Shown here piece by piece: positions 53,416-62,798 of a stretch of DNA of 64,000 nt. The DNA comes from G963556115 sp963666605 (GTDB lineage: Bacteria; Planctomycetota; SZUA-567). Location: contig OZ223208.1 of assembly GCA_965140405.1 (NCBI GenBank), positions 2,232,001-2,296,000 on the forward strand, given 5' to 3'. Under the pieces are notes generated by a model. It did not search any database, was not told the DNA's origin, and saw only the letters and a list, made by a program, of their open reading frames with translations. A program made the translations under genes and the position numbers. The first letter of the stretch is position 1. Every line of letters begins with the position of its first letter.

Positions 53416-54699
53416 ATGCGTTATATATATTTATTACTGCTATTACTAACACTGCAACTGATTGCTTTTGAGTCTCCAGCAATTGCTGATGAACCCAAGC
53501 CTTTATTGATCCATTTCTACTATACCCCCTCCTGCCCCTTATGTGAACCAACAAAGCAAGTTGTAGAAAAAGTAGGAGAGAAATATGGATCACGTGTACG
53601 TATCATTAAACACAACCATTCTGAGAGTGAAGAATCTTTTAACTCAATGATTATGGCTTTAGAACACTATAAAAGGAATGATACTCCAAATCTAGTTGTT
53701 TTCGTTGGAAATACTGTCCTAGGAAATGACGCTATCAATGAAAAGCTTGATAGCACAGTAGAGAGATTGCTTAGTGAAGGAGAACAGACTCCAGATTTCG
53801 CTCAATTCGGTGAAGCAAGTAATGAAGAAATTCGGGGGCTATATACCAATCGTGCAACTCTTGGAGTTATTATTGCGACTGGACTTTTTGATGGTCTCAA
53901 TCCTTGTGCATTCGCAACGGTAATACTGTTTGTTTCAATGCTTGCTGGTATCGGCAGAGATAAGAAGACAATCTTGGCAGTAGGGATTTCATTTATAATT
54001 GCCGTATTCCTAACATATTATGCTCTTGGAGCTCTATTCTTTGAAATTATGGGAGCAATGCAAGGGTCAGCTTCTATTATATTTAAAAGTATTGCTATGG
54101 GAATTAAATGGATATCACTAATCATGGTATTGGTTGCAGGTTTACTCTCCCTAATTGATGCTTACAGAGCTCTTAGAAGTGGTGGAAGAGATAAAATGCT
54201 ACTAGTCCTCCCAGAAAATCTTAAGAACCGTATACGCAAGCGTCTAAGGGTCACAGCACACGGTGGTTCGCTCATACTTGGTTCATTTATTAGTGGTATC
54301 ATTATTTCATTCTTAGAAGCGGCATGCACAGGACAGACATATATGCCAATTATTTCAGCACTCGTTGCAGACAGCATGACTGCGAGTAAAGGATATTGGC
54401 TGCTACTTGTCTATAATATACTCTTTATAATTCCTCTTCTTGGTGTGTTCTTCGCTGTATTCTTTGGCATGACAAGTGATCAGATAGGAAGCATTGCCAG
54501 AAAACGTGTCTGGATAACAAAGGCAGTACTAGGAATAATGTTCCTCACTATAGGTGTATGGTTGGCAAGTATCTTACTCCCAACAATCTACAATTCTAGC
54601 TCGACTCCAAAGAAAGAAACGACTAAGGAAATTGCTATCAGTAATGAGAGCCCTCACAATGAAATACCAAGAGAAGAAGATGATAATATTGATAGATAG
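53416..54699 (+). CDS. Thioredoxin-like/DsbD-type membrane thiol redox protein
   Basis: A 427-residue protein from ATG 53416 (AAAGGA nine bases upstream; GTG 53410 is too close). Order: signal-like YLLLLLLTLQLIAFESPAIA, then a periplasmic thioredoxin-like domain with YTPSCPLCEPTKQ (CxxC). A hydrophobic domain of about six helices carries GLNPCAFATVILF and EAACTGQTYMPII, the cysteines of CcdA/DsbD family electron relays, where two TM cysteines shuttle electrons. The C-terminus is an acidic tail. It would transfer reductant across the membrane, perhaps to periplasmic or cell-wall thiol substrates. The neighbouring cysteine-rich YTV-like protein is upstream and mntP is 27 bases downstream. Confidence 0.86.
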   Translation: MRYIYLLLLLLTLQLIAFESPAIADEPKPLLIHFYYTPSCPLCEPTKQVVEKVGEKYGSRVRIIKHNHSESEESFNSMIMALEHYKRNDTPNLVVFVGNTVLGNDAINEKLDSTVERLLSEGEQTPDFAQFGEASNEEIRGLYTNRATLGVIIATGLFDGLNPCAFATVILFVSMLAGIGRDKKTILAVGISFIIAVFLTYYALGALFFEIMGAMQGSASIIFKSIAMGIKWISLIMVLVAGLLSLIDAYRALRSGGRDKMLLVLPENLKNRIRKRLRVTAHGGSLILGSFISGIIISFLEAACTGQTYMPIISALVADSMTASKGYWLLLVYNILFIIPLLGVFFAVFFGMTSDQIGSIARKRVWITKAVLGIMFLTIGVWLASILLPTIYNSSSTPKKETTKEIAISNESPHNEIPREEDDNIDR

Positions 54700-54726
54700 T
54701 AAATAGGTATATTTAAAGGATTTATT

Positions 54727-55299
54727 ATGGATTGTATGTACTATTGCGCTGTTGGAATCGGGCTAGCAATGGATGCCTTTGCAGTATCGGTAACAAGCGG
54801 AATATCGATAAAGAAGATGCATTTGCGTCATGCGCTTCGAATAGCAATTACATTCGGTCTATTCCAGGCTGTAATGCCATTGCTTGGTTGGCTTGCTGGT
54901 GAAAAAGCCAGAGATTATATTATTAATATTGATCACTGGATTGCATTTAGCCTGCTAGCACTGATAGGGGCAAAGATGATCTATGAAGGTCTCAAAGTTG
55001 ACCCTGAGGTTGAAAAAGAAGCCAACCCTCTAAATGTCCAGCTTTTATTTGTGCTTGCTATCGCAACCAGTATTGATGCACTTGTGGTTGGCCTTACTTT
55101 CTCCGTCCTTTCAATAGGTATTATTACTCCAGTTATTATTATTGGTGTAATAACATTTATAATGTCTTTTAGTGGAGTGTATTTAGGAAACCGCTATGGT
55201 CATATTTTCAACGCCTCTAAATTAGAAGTATTAGGAGGTGTTATACTTATTGCAATCGGTTTTAAAATTCTGATTGAACATCTATTCTTTGGCGGCTAA
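54727..55299 (+). CDS. mntP: Manganese efflux pump MntP
   Basis: A 190-residue six-helix membrane protein. The two MntP half-repeats are visible: GLAMDAFAVSVTSGI near the N-terminus and ATSIDALVVGLTFSVLSI in the middle, each with the signature Asp. GLFQAVMPLLGW and VILIAIGFKILIEH complete the family pattern. It exports Mn2+. AAAGGA lies six to eight bases before the ATG. The gene is 27 bases from the thiol redox gene, so the two are probably co-transcribed. No Mn riboswitch is evident upstream. Confidence 0.94.
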   Translation: MDCMYYCAVGIGLAMDAFAVSVTSGISIKKMHLRHALRIAITFGLFQAVMPLLGWLAGEKARDYIINIDHWIAFSLLALIGAKMIYEGLKVDPEVEKEANPLNVQLLFVLAIATSIDALVVGLTFSVLSIGIITPVIIIGVITFIMSFSGVYLGNRYGHIFNASKLEVLGGVILIAIGFKILIEHLFFGG

Positions 55300-55322
55300 A
55301 CTTAATATAACTTAATTTACAA

Positions 55323-55365
55323 TAAAAATAGAGTACACAGCAATCGACTGGGTACTCTATTTTTA
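55323..55365. terminator. Bidirectional terminator between mntP and the rnf-linked gene
   Basis: A perfect 14-bp stem TAAAAATAGAGTAC (55323-55336) / GTACTCTATTTTTA (55352-55365) with a 15-base loop. U-tracts form on both strands from the A5/T5 blocks. It is shared by the convergent mntP (+) and the DUF6599-like gene (-). Confidence 0.85.
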
Positions 55366-55391
55366 TCATATCATTATACTGACAAGTGCCC

Positions 55392-56351
55392 CTATTCACT
55401 ATTATTACTAGAATTAGTGGACATTATTTTCCGAACTACTCTCTCCATAAGAACACGTGCAATATCATAATCTGAAACCTTAGATATAGAGATAATAGTC
55501 TTTTTATAGCGAACAAACATTAGAAGCCCTTCTTTCTCATCAAGAGCTTGTCTAATAGGATAGTTCCTTCCATTGATTATCATCTCTGACTTTTTATAAT
55601 CTTCACAATTAGAAGTCATAAATTTCTTAAAGTTATCCTCAGCCTCCTCAGCTGCTTTTTCCTCAAAATAGTTTGATATATAGATATTAGATTCCAGACC
55701 AACACTACTTACAAAGGTAGTAACAGATGGTGGCAAAAATGCAAAATTCATTGCATTACCAGCACTTACATACGCATACTTGGAGGCTATTCCCTCAACA
55801 TCCAAATACCTAAATCCATCAGGCTTCCAATTGTTCCCAGGTACCTTACTAGCAATATATCTTCCCAGAGGAATTAGGTCAGGTACGTCACCCTTGCCGG
55901 AATATACTATTGCGAAGAACCACCTTCCCTTAAAGAAGTAGAGATTTCTGCTATCATTGACAACATCCAAGACACCGTCAGCACCAACATCAACCTCTTT
56001 ACCCTTTGTCTTCAATTTCCGTCTAACAAAGTAGTAGAAAACTCCAGCAGCACCATTCTCTCCAGAAAGCTGATAAGACTCGATGCTTAGATAGTTTTCC
56101 TTGCCATTAAAGGTGTATTCATTATGAAAGAAATCTGACAACCCATAATTATCAAAGATTGCAACATTATTACCCAGATACTGATCACGTTCTCTGTTGA
56201 TAATATAGGTTTTTCTTTTACCATCAGGTACTAAACCCTGATATTCGCCTTCAACAGGTAGAAATCCACTGTTAGTCCCAGCCATTGGATTAGCACAAGA
56301 GACACAGACCGCAATAATTCCGAGTAAAATAACACCTAAAAATTTGAACAT
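55392..56351 (-). CDS. DUF6599-like exported protein or lipoprotein in rnf operon
   Basis: A 319-residue protein from ATG 56351 (GGAGG upstream; the upstream ATG at 56372 lacks a site). The signal is VILLGIIAVCVSC and it may be a lipoprotein through that Cys, although the lipobox is weak. FDNYGLSDFFHNEYTF and LSIESYQLSGENGAAGVFYYF resemble the DUF6599 pattern of an '...YINGGAE..Y..' core and a '...I.IY.M....AFGVF' strand. It follows rnfD by 53 bases on the same strand, in the position where RnfG normally sits. It has no S-x-A-T flavinylation motif. Function unknown. Confidence 0.72.
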   Translation of the reverse strand: MFKFLGVILLGIIAVCVSCANPMAGTNSGFLPVEGEYQGLVPDGKRKTYIINRERDQYLGNNVAIFDNYGLSDFFHNEYTFNGKENYLSIESYQLSGENGAAGVFYYFVRRKLKTKGKEVDVGADGVLDVVNDSRNLYFFKGRWFFAIVYSGKGDVPDLIPLGRYIASKVPGNNWKPDGFRYLDVEGIASKYAYVSAGNAMNFAFLPPSVTTFVSSVGLESNIYISNYFEEKAAEEAEDNFKKFMTSNCEDYKKSEMIINGRNYPIRQALDEKEGLLMFVRYKKTIISISKVSDYDIARVLMERVVRKIMSTNSSNNSE

Positions 56352-56404
56352 TGTATGACCTCCGTGCGACAAAGATATATTATAACAACTCTACCGCATT
56401 CTGC

Positions 56405-57616
56405 TTAAGCTCTCTTCTTCTTCGCTCCATAGACCTTCGGTCTGGTCCAAGCATCTATTAGAGGCACGCAAGTATTCATAAGAAGTATTGAATAACAACA
56501 ACCTTCAGGGTATGCTGAAGAGTACAACCTAATCATAGCTGTAAGAACACCACATCCAATAGCAAAAATAATCTTACCCTTAATTGTTATAGGAGAAGTG
56601 GTGTAATCGGTCTCCATAAAGAAGGCACCTATCATAAGTCCTCCACCGAATAACTGGAGTAATACTGGCCCAGAGAACCAAGAAGTATATCCATGTCCAC
56701 CGCCAATTATAGAAATTTTTGCAGGCAAAATCCATGTAAGCAGTACTACCGTGAGAAGAAAGACAACAGGCGACTCCCATGTAATAACTTTCTTATAAAG
56801 GAGTATAAGTCCTCCGATAATCAGTGCTAATGCAGATACCTCTGCGATACACCCTGGTTCAAAACCTATAAAACTATTCCAAACAGTAGTAGAATAATCA
56901 GGCATGATATTTTGGATAGAAGTTCCATTTGCTATAGTACCTTGATCTGCTGAAATAAACATTAGTTTGGTAAGTGGGGTCGCTTGAGAAACGATATCTA
57001 CTCCACTAGCCGTAGCTGAATCAACAACATCAGTTGCCTTTGTAACAACATCTGCGCTACTCTTCACAACAGCTTTAGCAGCATCAGCACTCCCAGTAAT
57101 ATAAGAGCTAAACGAGCCATCCATCGTCGCACCAAGACGTGTCAATATTCCTTCGCCCTGATCTTTAATCATAGGCCACTTTGGTGAATTTAGTTGAGTT
57201 GGTAATGAGACCTGAAGAAACGCTCTTGCAGCAAGTGCTGGATTCCAAATATTGCTGCCTAATCCTCCAAAAGCATGCTTTACAATTCCCATTGCAAACA
57301 CACCACCGACAACAGGCACCCACCAGCTAACATTTGGCGGTAAAACAGCAGCAAGTAACATTCCACTCACAATAGGAGAGTAATCCATCGTCCATGGATC
57401 AAGTCCACGCATTTTGAAGCATATCGCTTCAGTAACAGCACAAGAGACAACACTTATTAGTGTAATTAGTAAAGAGTACCAGCCAAAAACATAGAATCCT
57501 ACGAGGAAAGCAGGTATTAGAGCAATGCATACCCAGCGCATATTATCCTCAGTACTATCCTTTGCTCTCAAATGTGGTGCTGGTGAAACGATATAATTGG
57601 TTTTTGGATCATTCAT
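56405..57616 (-). CDS. rnfD: Electron transport complex subunit RnfD
   Basis: A 403-residue membrane protein from ATG 57616. Nine or ten TM helices typical of RnfD/NqrB: MNDPKTNYIVSPAPHLRAKD then VCIALIPAFLVGFYVFGW, LLAAVLPPNVSWWVPVVGG, FGGLGSNIWNPALAAR. The covalent FMN attachment motif is probably VSQATPLTK, with the Thr as the flavinylated residue, although the family usually shows SGAT. Between that and the preceding helix lies an Ala/Val/Ser/Thr/Asp-rich insertion (AKAVVKSSADVVTKATDVVD). It works with RnfA, B, C, E to couple ferredoxin:NAD electron flow to ion pumping. Confidence 0.94.
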   Translation of the reverse strand: MNDPKTNYIVSPAPHLRAKDSTEDNMRWVCIALIPAFLVGFYVFGWYSLLITLISVVSCAVTEAICFKMRGLDPWTMDYSPIVSGMLLAAVLPPNVSWWVPVVGGVFAMGIVKHAFGGLGSNIWNPALAARAFLQVSLPTQLNSPKWPMIKDQGEGILTRLGATMDGSFSSYITGSADAAKAVVKSSADVVTKATDVVDSATASGVDIVSQATPLTKLMFISADQGTIANGTSIQNIMPDYSTTVWNSFIGFEPGCIAEVSALALIIGGLILLYKKVITWESPVVFLLTVVLLTWILPAKISIIGGGHGYTSWFSGPVLLQLFGGGLMIGAFFMETDYTTSPITIKGKIIFAIGCGVLTAMIRLYSSAYPEGCCYSILLMNTCVPLIDAWTRPKVYGAKKKRA

Positions 57617-57679
57617 AAGTAACAATACCTACTCTATAAATTTAATTTTAAATTGAAAACAAGATTATAATAAGAATAC

Positions 57680-59014
57680 CTACTTTTTAGCTGCGAGTTC
57701 CTTTGCTCTTTCTTTAGCTAGCTCACCCTTTGAAACCTTTATCCATTGCACAATTGGTCGCCTTGAAGGGCATATATATGAACAACAGCCACACTCGATA
57801 CAATCAAGAATATTACAAGACTTTGTATCAAGGTATTTGCCAAGTTCACCAAGAATACTTAGTTCACTCGGTATTAAACTGATCGGACACGTATCAACAC
57901 ATCTTCCACATCTAGTGCATGGGCTATAGTTGAAGGCTTTCTGATTGGTCAAAGCAAGAATTCCACTCATCCCCTTATTGACAGGCATCTCAATATCAAA
58001 ATGCGCAGCACCCATCATTGGTCCACCATAAATTAACTTATTCGTTGCTACCTCATCATATCCGCTCAATGCAAGTAGTGCACTTGCTGGGGTGCCTATA
58101 CGAGCAAGGTAGTTCGCGGGTCTTTGTACACCGTCGCCTGTAACAGTTACAATGCGCTCAGTAAGCGGACGTCTCAAATATACTGCTTCATATATAGCAT
58201 GAGCCGAAGCAACATTGTTCACACAGACGCCAGCATCCATAGGCAAGCCACCACTCGGCACCTCTTTTCCAGTACATGCTACTATCAACTGCTTTTCTGC
58301 ACCTTGAGGATACATTACTCTCAATAATTTAGCTTGAGCAAATCCACCCATCTCCTTGAGAGTTTTATCAATAGCAGCAAAAGCAGCAGGTTTATTCTCT
58401 TCGATACCAATGTAACCGGTAGTCGCTCCAAGCTGTTTCATCAATAGTTTCAAGCCAATACAGATGCTCTTAGGGCTCTCAAGCATTAGCCTATCATCAG
58501 CAGTAAGGAAAGGTTCACATTCAACACCATTTAGAATAACGGTATCAATCTTTTTCTCAGGCGGTGGAGAAAGTTTTACGTGAGTAGGGAATGTTGCCCC
58601 ACCCATGCCGACAATACCAGCCCACATAACTGCAGCTTTGATATCATCAGATGTAAACTCTTTAGTTTCATCAAGCTCAACATTACACCCTTCTTCCCAC
58701 TCATCCTGCATATCATTTTCAATTACAATACCCTCACACTTCATACCCATAGGGTGTGCAATTTTTTCGATTCGTTTTACTACTCCTGATATCGGACTGT
58801 GCACCACAGCAGAGACAAAAGATCCTGCTTCACCGATGACTGTTCCTCGCTTTACACTCTGACCAGGTACAACACATGCCTTCGCAGGTGCGCCAATATG
58901 CTGCTGAAGAGGCACAGTAATAAGCTTTGGAACCTCAGCCACCTCTATTGGACAGTCTCTAGATAATTCTTTATAATCATGTGGGTGTACCCCACCTCTA
59001 AACATTTTCTTCAT
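57680..59014 (-). CDS. rnfC: Electron transport complex subunit RnfC
   Basis: A 444-residue NADH-side peripheral subunit, starting MKKMFRGGVHPHDYKELS, the standard family opening (F-x-G-G-x-H-P). The flavin/NAD-binding region has VKLSPPPEKKIDTVILNGVECEPFL. Two 4Fe-4S clusters are near the C-terminus: CTRCGRCVDTCPISL and CIECGCCSYICPSRRP. Length is typical for the short form without the long C-terminal repeats of enterobacteria. It lies 63 bases from rnfD. Confidence 0.95.
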   Translation of the reverse strand: MKKMFRGGVHPHDYKELSRDCPIEVAEVPKLITVPLQQHIGAPAKACVVPGQSVKRGTVIGEAGSFVSAVVHSPISGVVKRIEKIAHPMGMKCEGIVIENDMQDEWEEGCNVELDETKEFTSDDIKAAVMWAGIVGMGGATFPTHVKLSPPPEKKIDTVILNGVECEPFLTADDRLMLESPKSICIGLKLLMKQLGATTGYIGIEENKPAAFAAIDKTLKEMGGFAQAKLLRVMYPQGAEKQLIVACTGKEVPSGGLPMDAGVCVNNVASAHAIYEAVYLRRPLTERIVTVTGDGVQRPANYLARIGTPASALLALSGYDEVATNKLIYGGPMMGAAHFDIEMPVNKGMSGILALTNQKAFNYSPCTRCGRCVDTCPISLIPSELSILGELGKYLDTKSCNILDCIECGCCSYICPSRRPIVQWIKVSKGELAKERAKELAAKK

Positions 59015-59089
59015 ATTTTACTCATCTTTTACTTGATAAAAAGTATTGTTACCAATTTCAAACAATATGAATCCACAAGGGGTTCATAG

Positions 59090-59941
59090 TTATATCTTAT
59101 TTTCTCGGTTGATTCTTTCGCTACGTCTAATTTTTCGCTCTGCTCTGGTATTAACAATAAGCTCTTTAGGGCATACAGCAACACACTTGCCACATAATTT
59201 ACATTTGTCATAATCTATTACAGCAAGGTTATCAATAACGTGTATTGCATCAAATGGACACTCCTTGACACACTTTTGACAGGCAATGCAAGCATGATTA
59301 CAGGACTTATTTGCCTTAGCACCCTTGTCATGATTCTGACAACGAACAACTATAGTTCGACTTTCTGGATCGAGCCTGATCAAAGATCTAGGGCAGACAT
59401 CTACACATTTACCACAACCAGCACAAAGGTTCTCATCAATTTCAACAATATTATTATCATTAAGTTTCATTGCACCAAATGGACAAGCTTCTATACAACT
59501 ACCTAGCCCTAGACATCCATATGGACACTCCTGAAATGAACCAGCAAGTCCCATGACACTTGCAGCCTTACAGGTAGCAACTCCAGAATACTTAAAACGC
59601 GCTTGAACTCCATCTCCATCACACTGCACAACTGCAAAATTTGGTTCAGAAACATTTGCTGTGAGTCCCATAATCTTAGCAATATGCACAACAACTGCTC
59701 CTGCACCAGGAGCACAGAGATTTATTTCAGCACCTTTTTCAACAATAGCCTCAGCATAAGCAGCGCAACCAGCATAACCACAAGCACCACAATTTACTCC
59801 AGGCAAAGCTTCAATTACGTCATCGATCCTTGGGTCAACCACTACGTGAAACTTTTTTGACGCGATCGCTAATACCAGCCCCAAGATTGCACCAAGAACC
59901 GCCATAATTACTACAGGCATAAGAATTGCAATAATATCCAT
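59090..59941 (-). CDS. rnfB: Electron transport complex subunit RnfB, polyferredoxin
   Basis: A 283-residue protein from ATG 59941 (an ATG four codons earlier is an alternative; no clear Shine-Dalgarno for either). An N-terminal membrane anchor (IIAILMPVVIMAVLGAILGLVLA) is followed by the Fe-S domain NCGACGYAGCAAYAEAI with a distal Cys. The region EACPFGAMKL then CAGCGKCVDVCP, CIACQKCVKECP and CKLCGKCVAVCP gives several 4Fe-4S sites. It probably accepts electrons from ferredoxin. The gap to rnfA is 68 bases. Confidence 0.94.
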   Translation of the reverse strand: MDIIAILMPVVIMAVLGAILGLVLAIASKKFHVVVDPRIDDVIEALPGVNCGACGYAGCAAYAEAIVEKGAEINLCAPGAGAVVVHIAKIMGLTANVSEPNFAVVQCDGDGVQARFKYSGVATCKAASVMGLAGSFQECPYGCLGLGSCIEACPFGAMKLNDNNIVEIDENLCAGCGKCVDVCPRSLIRLDPESRTIVVRCQNHDKGAKANKSCNHACIACQKCVKECPFDAIHVIDNLAVIDYDKCKLCGKCVAVCPKELIVNTRAERKIRRSERINRENKI

Positions 59942-60009
59942 ATATAAAACCATTCACTTATAATATTAAGTTAAGAAACAATAATTAACAGCACAAAGAA
60001 ACAACAACT

Positions 60010-60639
60010 TTAAATAAACCCTTGGAAACCAAAGAAGGCAAGAGCCATACAGCATCCAGCAAGAAAAGCAATCGGCATTCCCTTCATGCTTTCTGGTATT
60101 GGAGCGACTTCAAGCCTCTCCCTAACGCCTGCCATTAGATATATTGCAAGTGTAAACCCTATACCACCAAAGATACCCAGAAGCCCTTGAATCCATACAG
60201 CCTGAGCAAGTGAGTATGATGGATCAGCAAACTCTGTAAGTTTCATCTGAGTAACTCCTAGAACAGCACAATTAGTCGTAATCAGAGGTAAAAATATACC
60301 TAGAGTTTGGTATAATGCCGGAGCAATCTTTTTGAGGACAATTTCAACAAACTGTACAAGAGAGGCAATCACCAAAATGAATGAGACAATATCAAGATAC
60401 TGCTCCATATGGTACTTCTGCAAATCTGGGTGAAGAAAAATACCTTTATATATCAACATTGTCACAACCGAAGCCATAGTCATCACAAAGATAACGGCAA
60501 CGCCCATACCAATTGCTGACTCTCTATTTTTACTAACACCGAAGAACGGACATAGTCCAAGAAACTGACTCAAAACAAAGTTCTGAGTAAAGATTAGTCC
60601 AAACATAAGGGCAAAATACTGCTCAAGTGAAAATTCCAT
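60010..60639 (-). CDS. rnfA: Electron transport complex subunit RnfA
   Basis: A 209-residue membrane protein (family about 193) with six TM helices. The landmarks are LIFTQNFVLSQFLGLCPFFGVSKNRESAIGMG (read in parts) and the second-half LITTNCAVLGVTQ, the two inverted half-repeats each with the Cys-containing motif that binds the membrane 2Fe-2S cluster between RnfA and RnfE. The gap to rnfE is 72 bases. Confidence 0.95.
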   Translation of the reverse strand: MEFSLEQYFALMFGLIFTQNFVLSQFLGLCPFFGVSKNRESAIGMGVAVIFVMTMASVVTMLIYKGIFLHPDLQKYHMEQYLDIVSFILVIASLVQFVEIVLKKIAPALYQTLGIFLPLITTNCAVLGVTQMKLTEFADPSYSLAQAVWIQGLLGIFGGIGFTLAIYLMAGVRERLEVAPIPESMKGMPIAFLAGCCMALAFFGFQGFI

Positions 60640-60711
60640 ATTTATTATCCTAATAAACGCTAAATTGCTGAATGAAGTAGATCATGGCAATAATAAAACT
60701 TAAATAAAATA

Positions 60712-61392
60712 CTATTTTATTATATCGACACCAGAAAGTAGCTGTTTCTCTCTTTCGGCTCGACCATGATTAAGATTCTTTTGGACCTGTACACATCTAT
60801 CGCTACGATTCTTTAAGAACGCAGCTGTAGCGAGAATAAGTCCCACCGTAAGAAAACCACCAGGTGATAGTATAAATATTTTCTGAGTAAAAGGTTCTAG
60901 ACCATCTGCAAGTGGCACGCCATAGAAAGTACCTGCACCAAGAACCTCTCTGAATAGAGCGATAAGACATAAAGCCACAGTAAAACCTAGCCCCATGCCC
61001 AGACCATCAAACACACTATCTATAGCTCCCCTTTTGAAAGCAAACGCCTCAGCACGACCAAGTATTATACAATTTACTACAATCAGTGCTAGAAAGATGC
61101 CTAAAGATGCTTTAAGCGCAGGAAAGTAAGCAGCCATAACAAGTTTTACAACCGTAACAAATGAAGCAATAATAACAATAAAGATAGGGATTCGAATCTC
61201 TTTCGGAATCCCTTTTTTACATAATGATATAAGCAGATTTGAACATATTAAGACAAAAGTAGCGGCAAAACCCATCCCAACAGCATTCGAAACGCCAGTG
61301 GTAACAGCCAATGTTGGGCACAACCCAAGCAAAAGCACCAGTACAGGGTTCTCTTTGATAATACCTTTAGAAAATTCAGATGAAATACTCAC
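60712..61392 (-). CDS. rnfE: Electron transport complex subunit RnfE
   Basis: A 226-residue membrane protein with six TM helices, paralogous to RnfA. FSKGIIKENPVLVLLLGLCP, VSNAVGMGFAATFVLICSNL and LALIVVNCIILGRAEAFA are canonical, and each half carries the Cys for the shared 2Fe-2S site. The C-terminus is a short basic tail. It is the first gene of the run and lies 133 bases after the stop of the unknown gene at 61526-62518. Confidence 0.95.
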   Translation of the reverse strand: MSISSEFSKGIIKENPVLVLLLGLCPTLAVTTGVSNAVGMGFAATFVLICSNLLISLCKKGIPKEIRIPIFIVIIASFVTVVKLVMAAYFPALKASLGIFLALIVVNCIILGRAEAFAFKRGAIDSVFDGLGMGLGFTVALCLIALFREVLGAGTFYGVPLADGLEPFTQKIFILSPGGFLTVGLILATAAFLKNRSDRCVQVQKNLNHGRAEREKQLLSGVDIIK

Positions 61393-61525
61393 ATGCGCTC
61401 CTATAGATAAAATTTTATCGATTTAATTACTTATTTAATATTTTTATTTTATATTAAGCCTAACATGAAGCAAGTAAAAAATCCTAGAATTGACACCAAA
61501 AAGTAGAACACAAAAACGTAATGTG

Positions 61526-62518
61526 TTAAATATAGCCATTTTTATAGATGGTATGCCCCTTGGAAATATCCTCTAACAGATCACTTGGGAAGTAGTTGGT
61601 ATAAGAAAATATATCTTCAACATATTGCCCTAGTTCGCTAATCTGTTTGGTGATTTCTTCAAATGGTCCCTCGCTCACAAAACTTCGAATTGTTGAATTC
61701 ATTATTAGGAGCTCATTGATTTCAGAATAATAGACTTTTTTTCTCTTCTCAAGGTTGGAACATATTTCTTTTGTGCGAATAATAATAGCTTGAAGATCAT
61801 TTCTTATTGCAGTTGTATGCTTTACAATCATTTTATAGATATATTCAGGCTCCATATCTTTAGGCATATCACTACGTTTATTCATAGTCGACTCATTCTT
61901 TATCGTATAATTAGCAACTGATGTCAACTGATCCTCAGGGTAGTCGAGGTAGTAAAGTTTCCTGCATTTTATCAACGCCTCCCTGTCTTCACGACATTTT
62001 TCCATGCATTCATCAACGATATTAAGATAAGAAGGCAGGTGTTCTTCCTGAATATTCTCTTTTAGAATTGAGACCATACTCTTTACTTCTGAGCAAAAAG
62101 CTTCAGCAAGTACTTTATAACGTAAGGAGACAAGGCTTGGCTGTTTGATACAATGATCTTGTAATGACCTATATTTAGTAGGTTTTACTTTTCCTCGTTG
62201 GTTACCAAGAATTGCTCTTAAGGCAGGAGAAGTGCTATCTTTTATCTGGTCATATGGAAATAGATTCTTTATAACCTTCATCAACATCATGTGGGATGAC
62301 ATTAGGTGTTCAGTATTGACTTTTTCAACAATTCCTCTTGCTACACACACTCTAGTAGCATATTCAATCGGGCCACAAGTTCCTTGCAACTCCCAATATA
62401 TCGCACCCAACCAATCTAGAAAATAGCCACGTAATGGGCCAAACTCTGAGTAATACTCTCTCTGCTTAAGAAAGTCGACATCTGCTTCAAATGGTTTGTC
62501 TTCTTCACGAGCGCTCAT
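61526..62518 (-). CDS. Hypothetical protein, unknown function
   Basis: The 330-residue protein has no signal peptide or TM segment. The N-terminal ~90 residues contain the compact YSEFGPLRGYFLDWLGAIYW and TCGPIEYATRVCVARG, perhaps a folded domain. A Cys-bearing helix CMEKCREDREALIKC follows, then a long helical C-terminal part (EYIYKMIVKHTTAIRNDLQA, RSFVSEGPFEEITKQI). I recognise no family. It lies upstream of rnfE on the same strand with a 133-base gap, so it may or may not be co-transcribed. Confidence 0.6.
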   Translation of the reverse strand: MSAREEDKPFEADVDFLKQREYYSEFGPLRGYFLDWLGAIYWELQGTCGPIEYATRVCVARGIVEKVNTEHLMSSHMMLMKVIKNLFPYDQIKDSTSPALRAILGNQRGKVKPTKYRSLQDHCIKQPSLVSLRYKVLAEAFCSEVKSMVSILKENIQEEHLPSYLNIVDECMEKCREDREALIKCRKLYYLDYPEDQLTSVANYTIKNESTMNKRSDMPKDMEPEYIYKMIVKHTTAIRNDLQAIIIRTKEICSNLEKRKKVYYSEINELLIMNSTIRSFVSEGPFEEITKQISELGQYVEDIFSYTNYFPSDLLEDISKGHTIYKNGYI

Positions 62519-62798
62519 AAAATTTATTATTCCTAGATTAATTAGTAATATTTAATCAATGCAATATCATATGTACTTATTATTTTGTTACAATTATTTT
62601 AGCGTTTTCCTAAAATATGTCAACACTAACACATTTTAGGACAATAACTATTAATTATATTACTTATAATATCTCCTATTTCCAACATTTATATTGGTAT
62701 CTCTATAATAATGTTATTTGTAAAGGGATCAACGTTCGGGAAATGACAATATAATATTGATAGTAAGAATTAGTTTAATTTATATCAAGGAGATTTTT

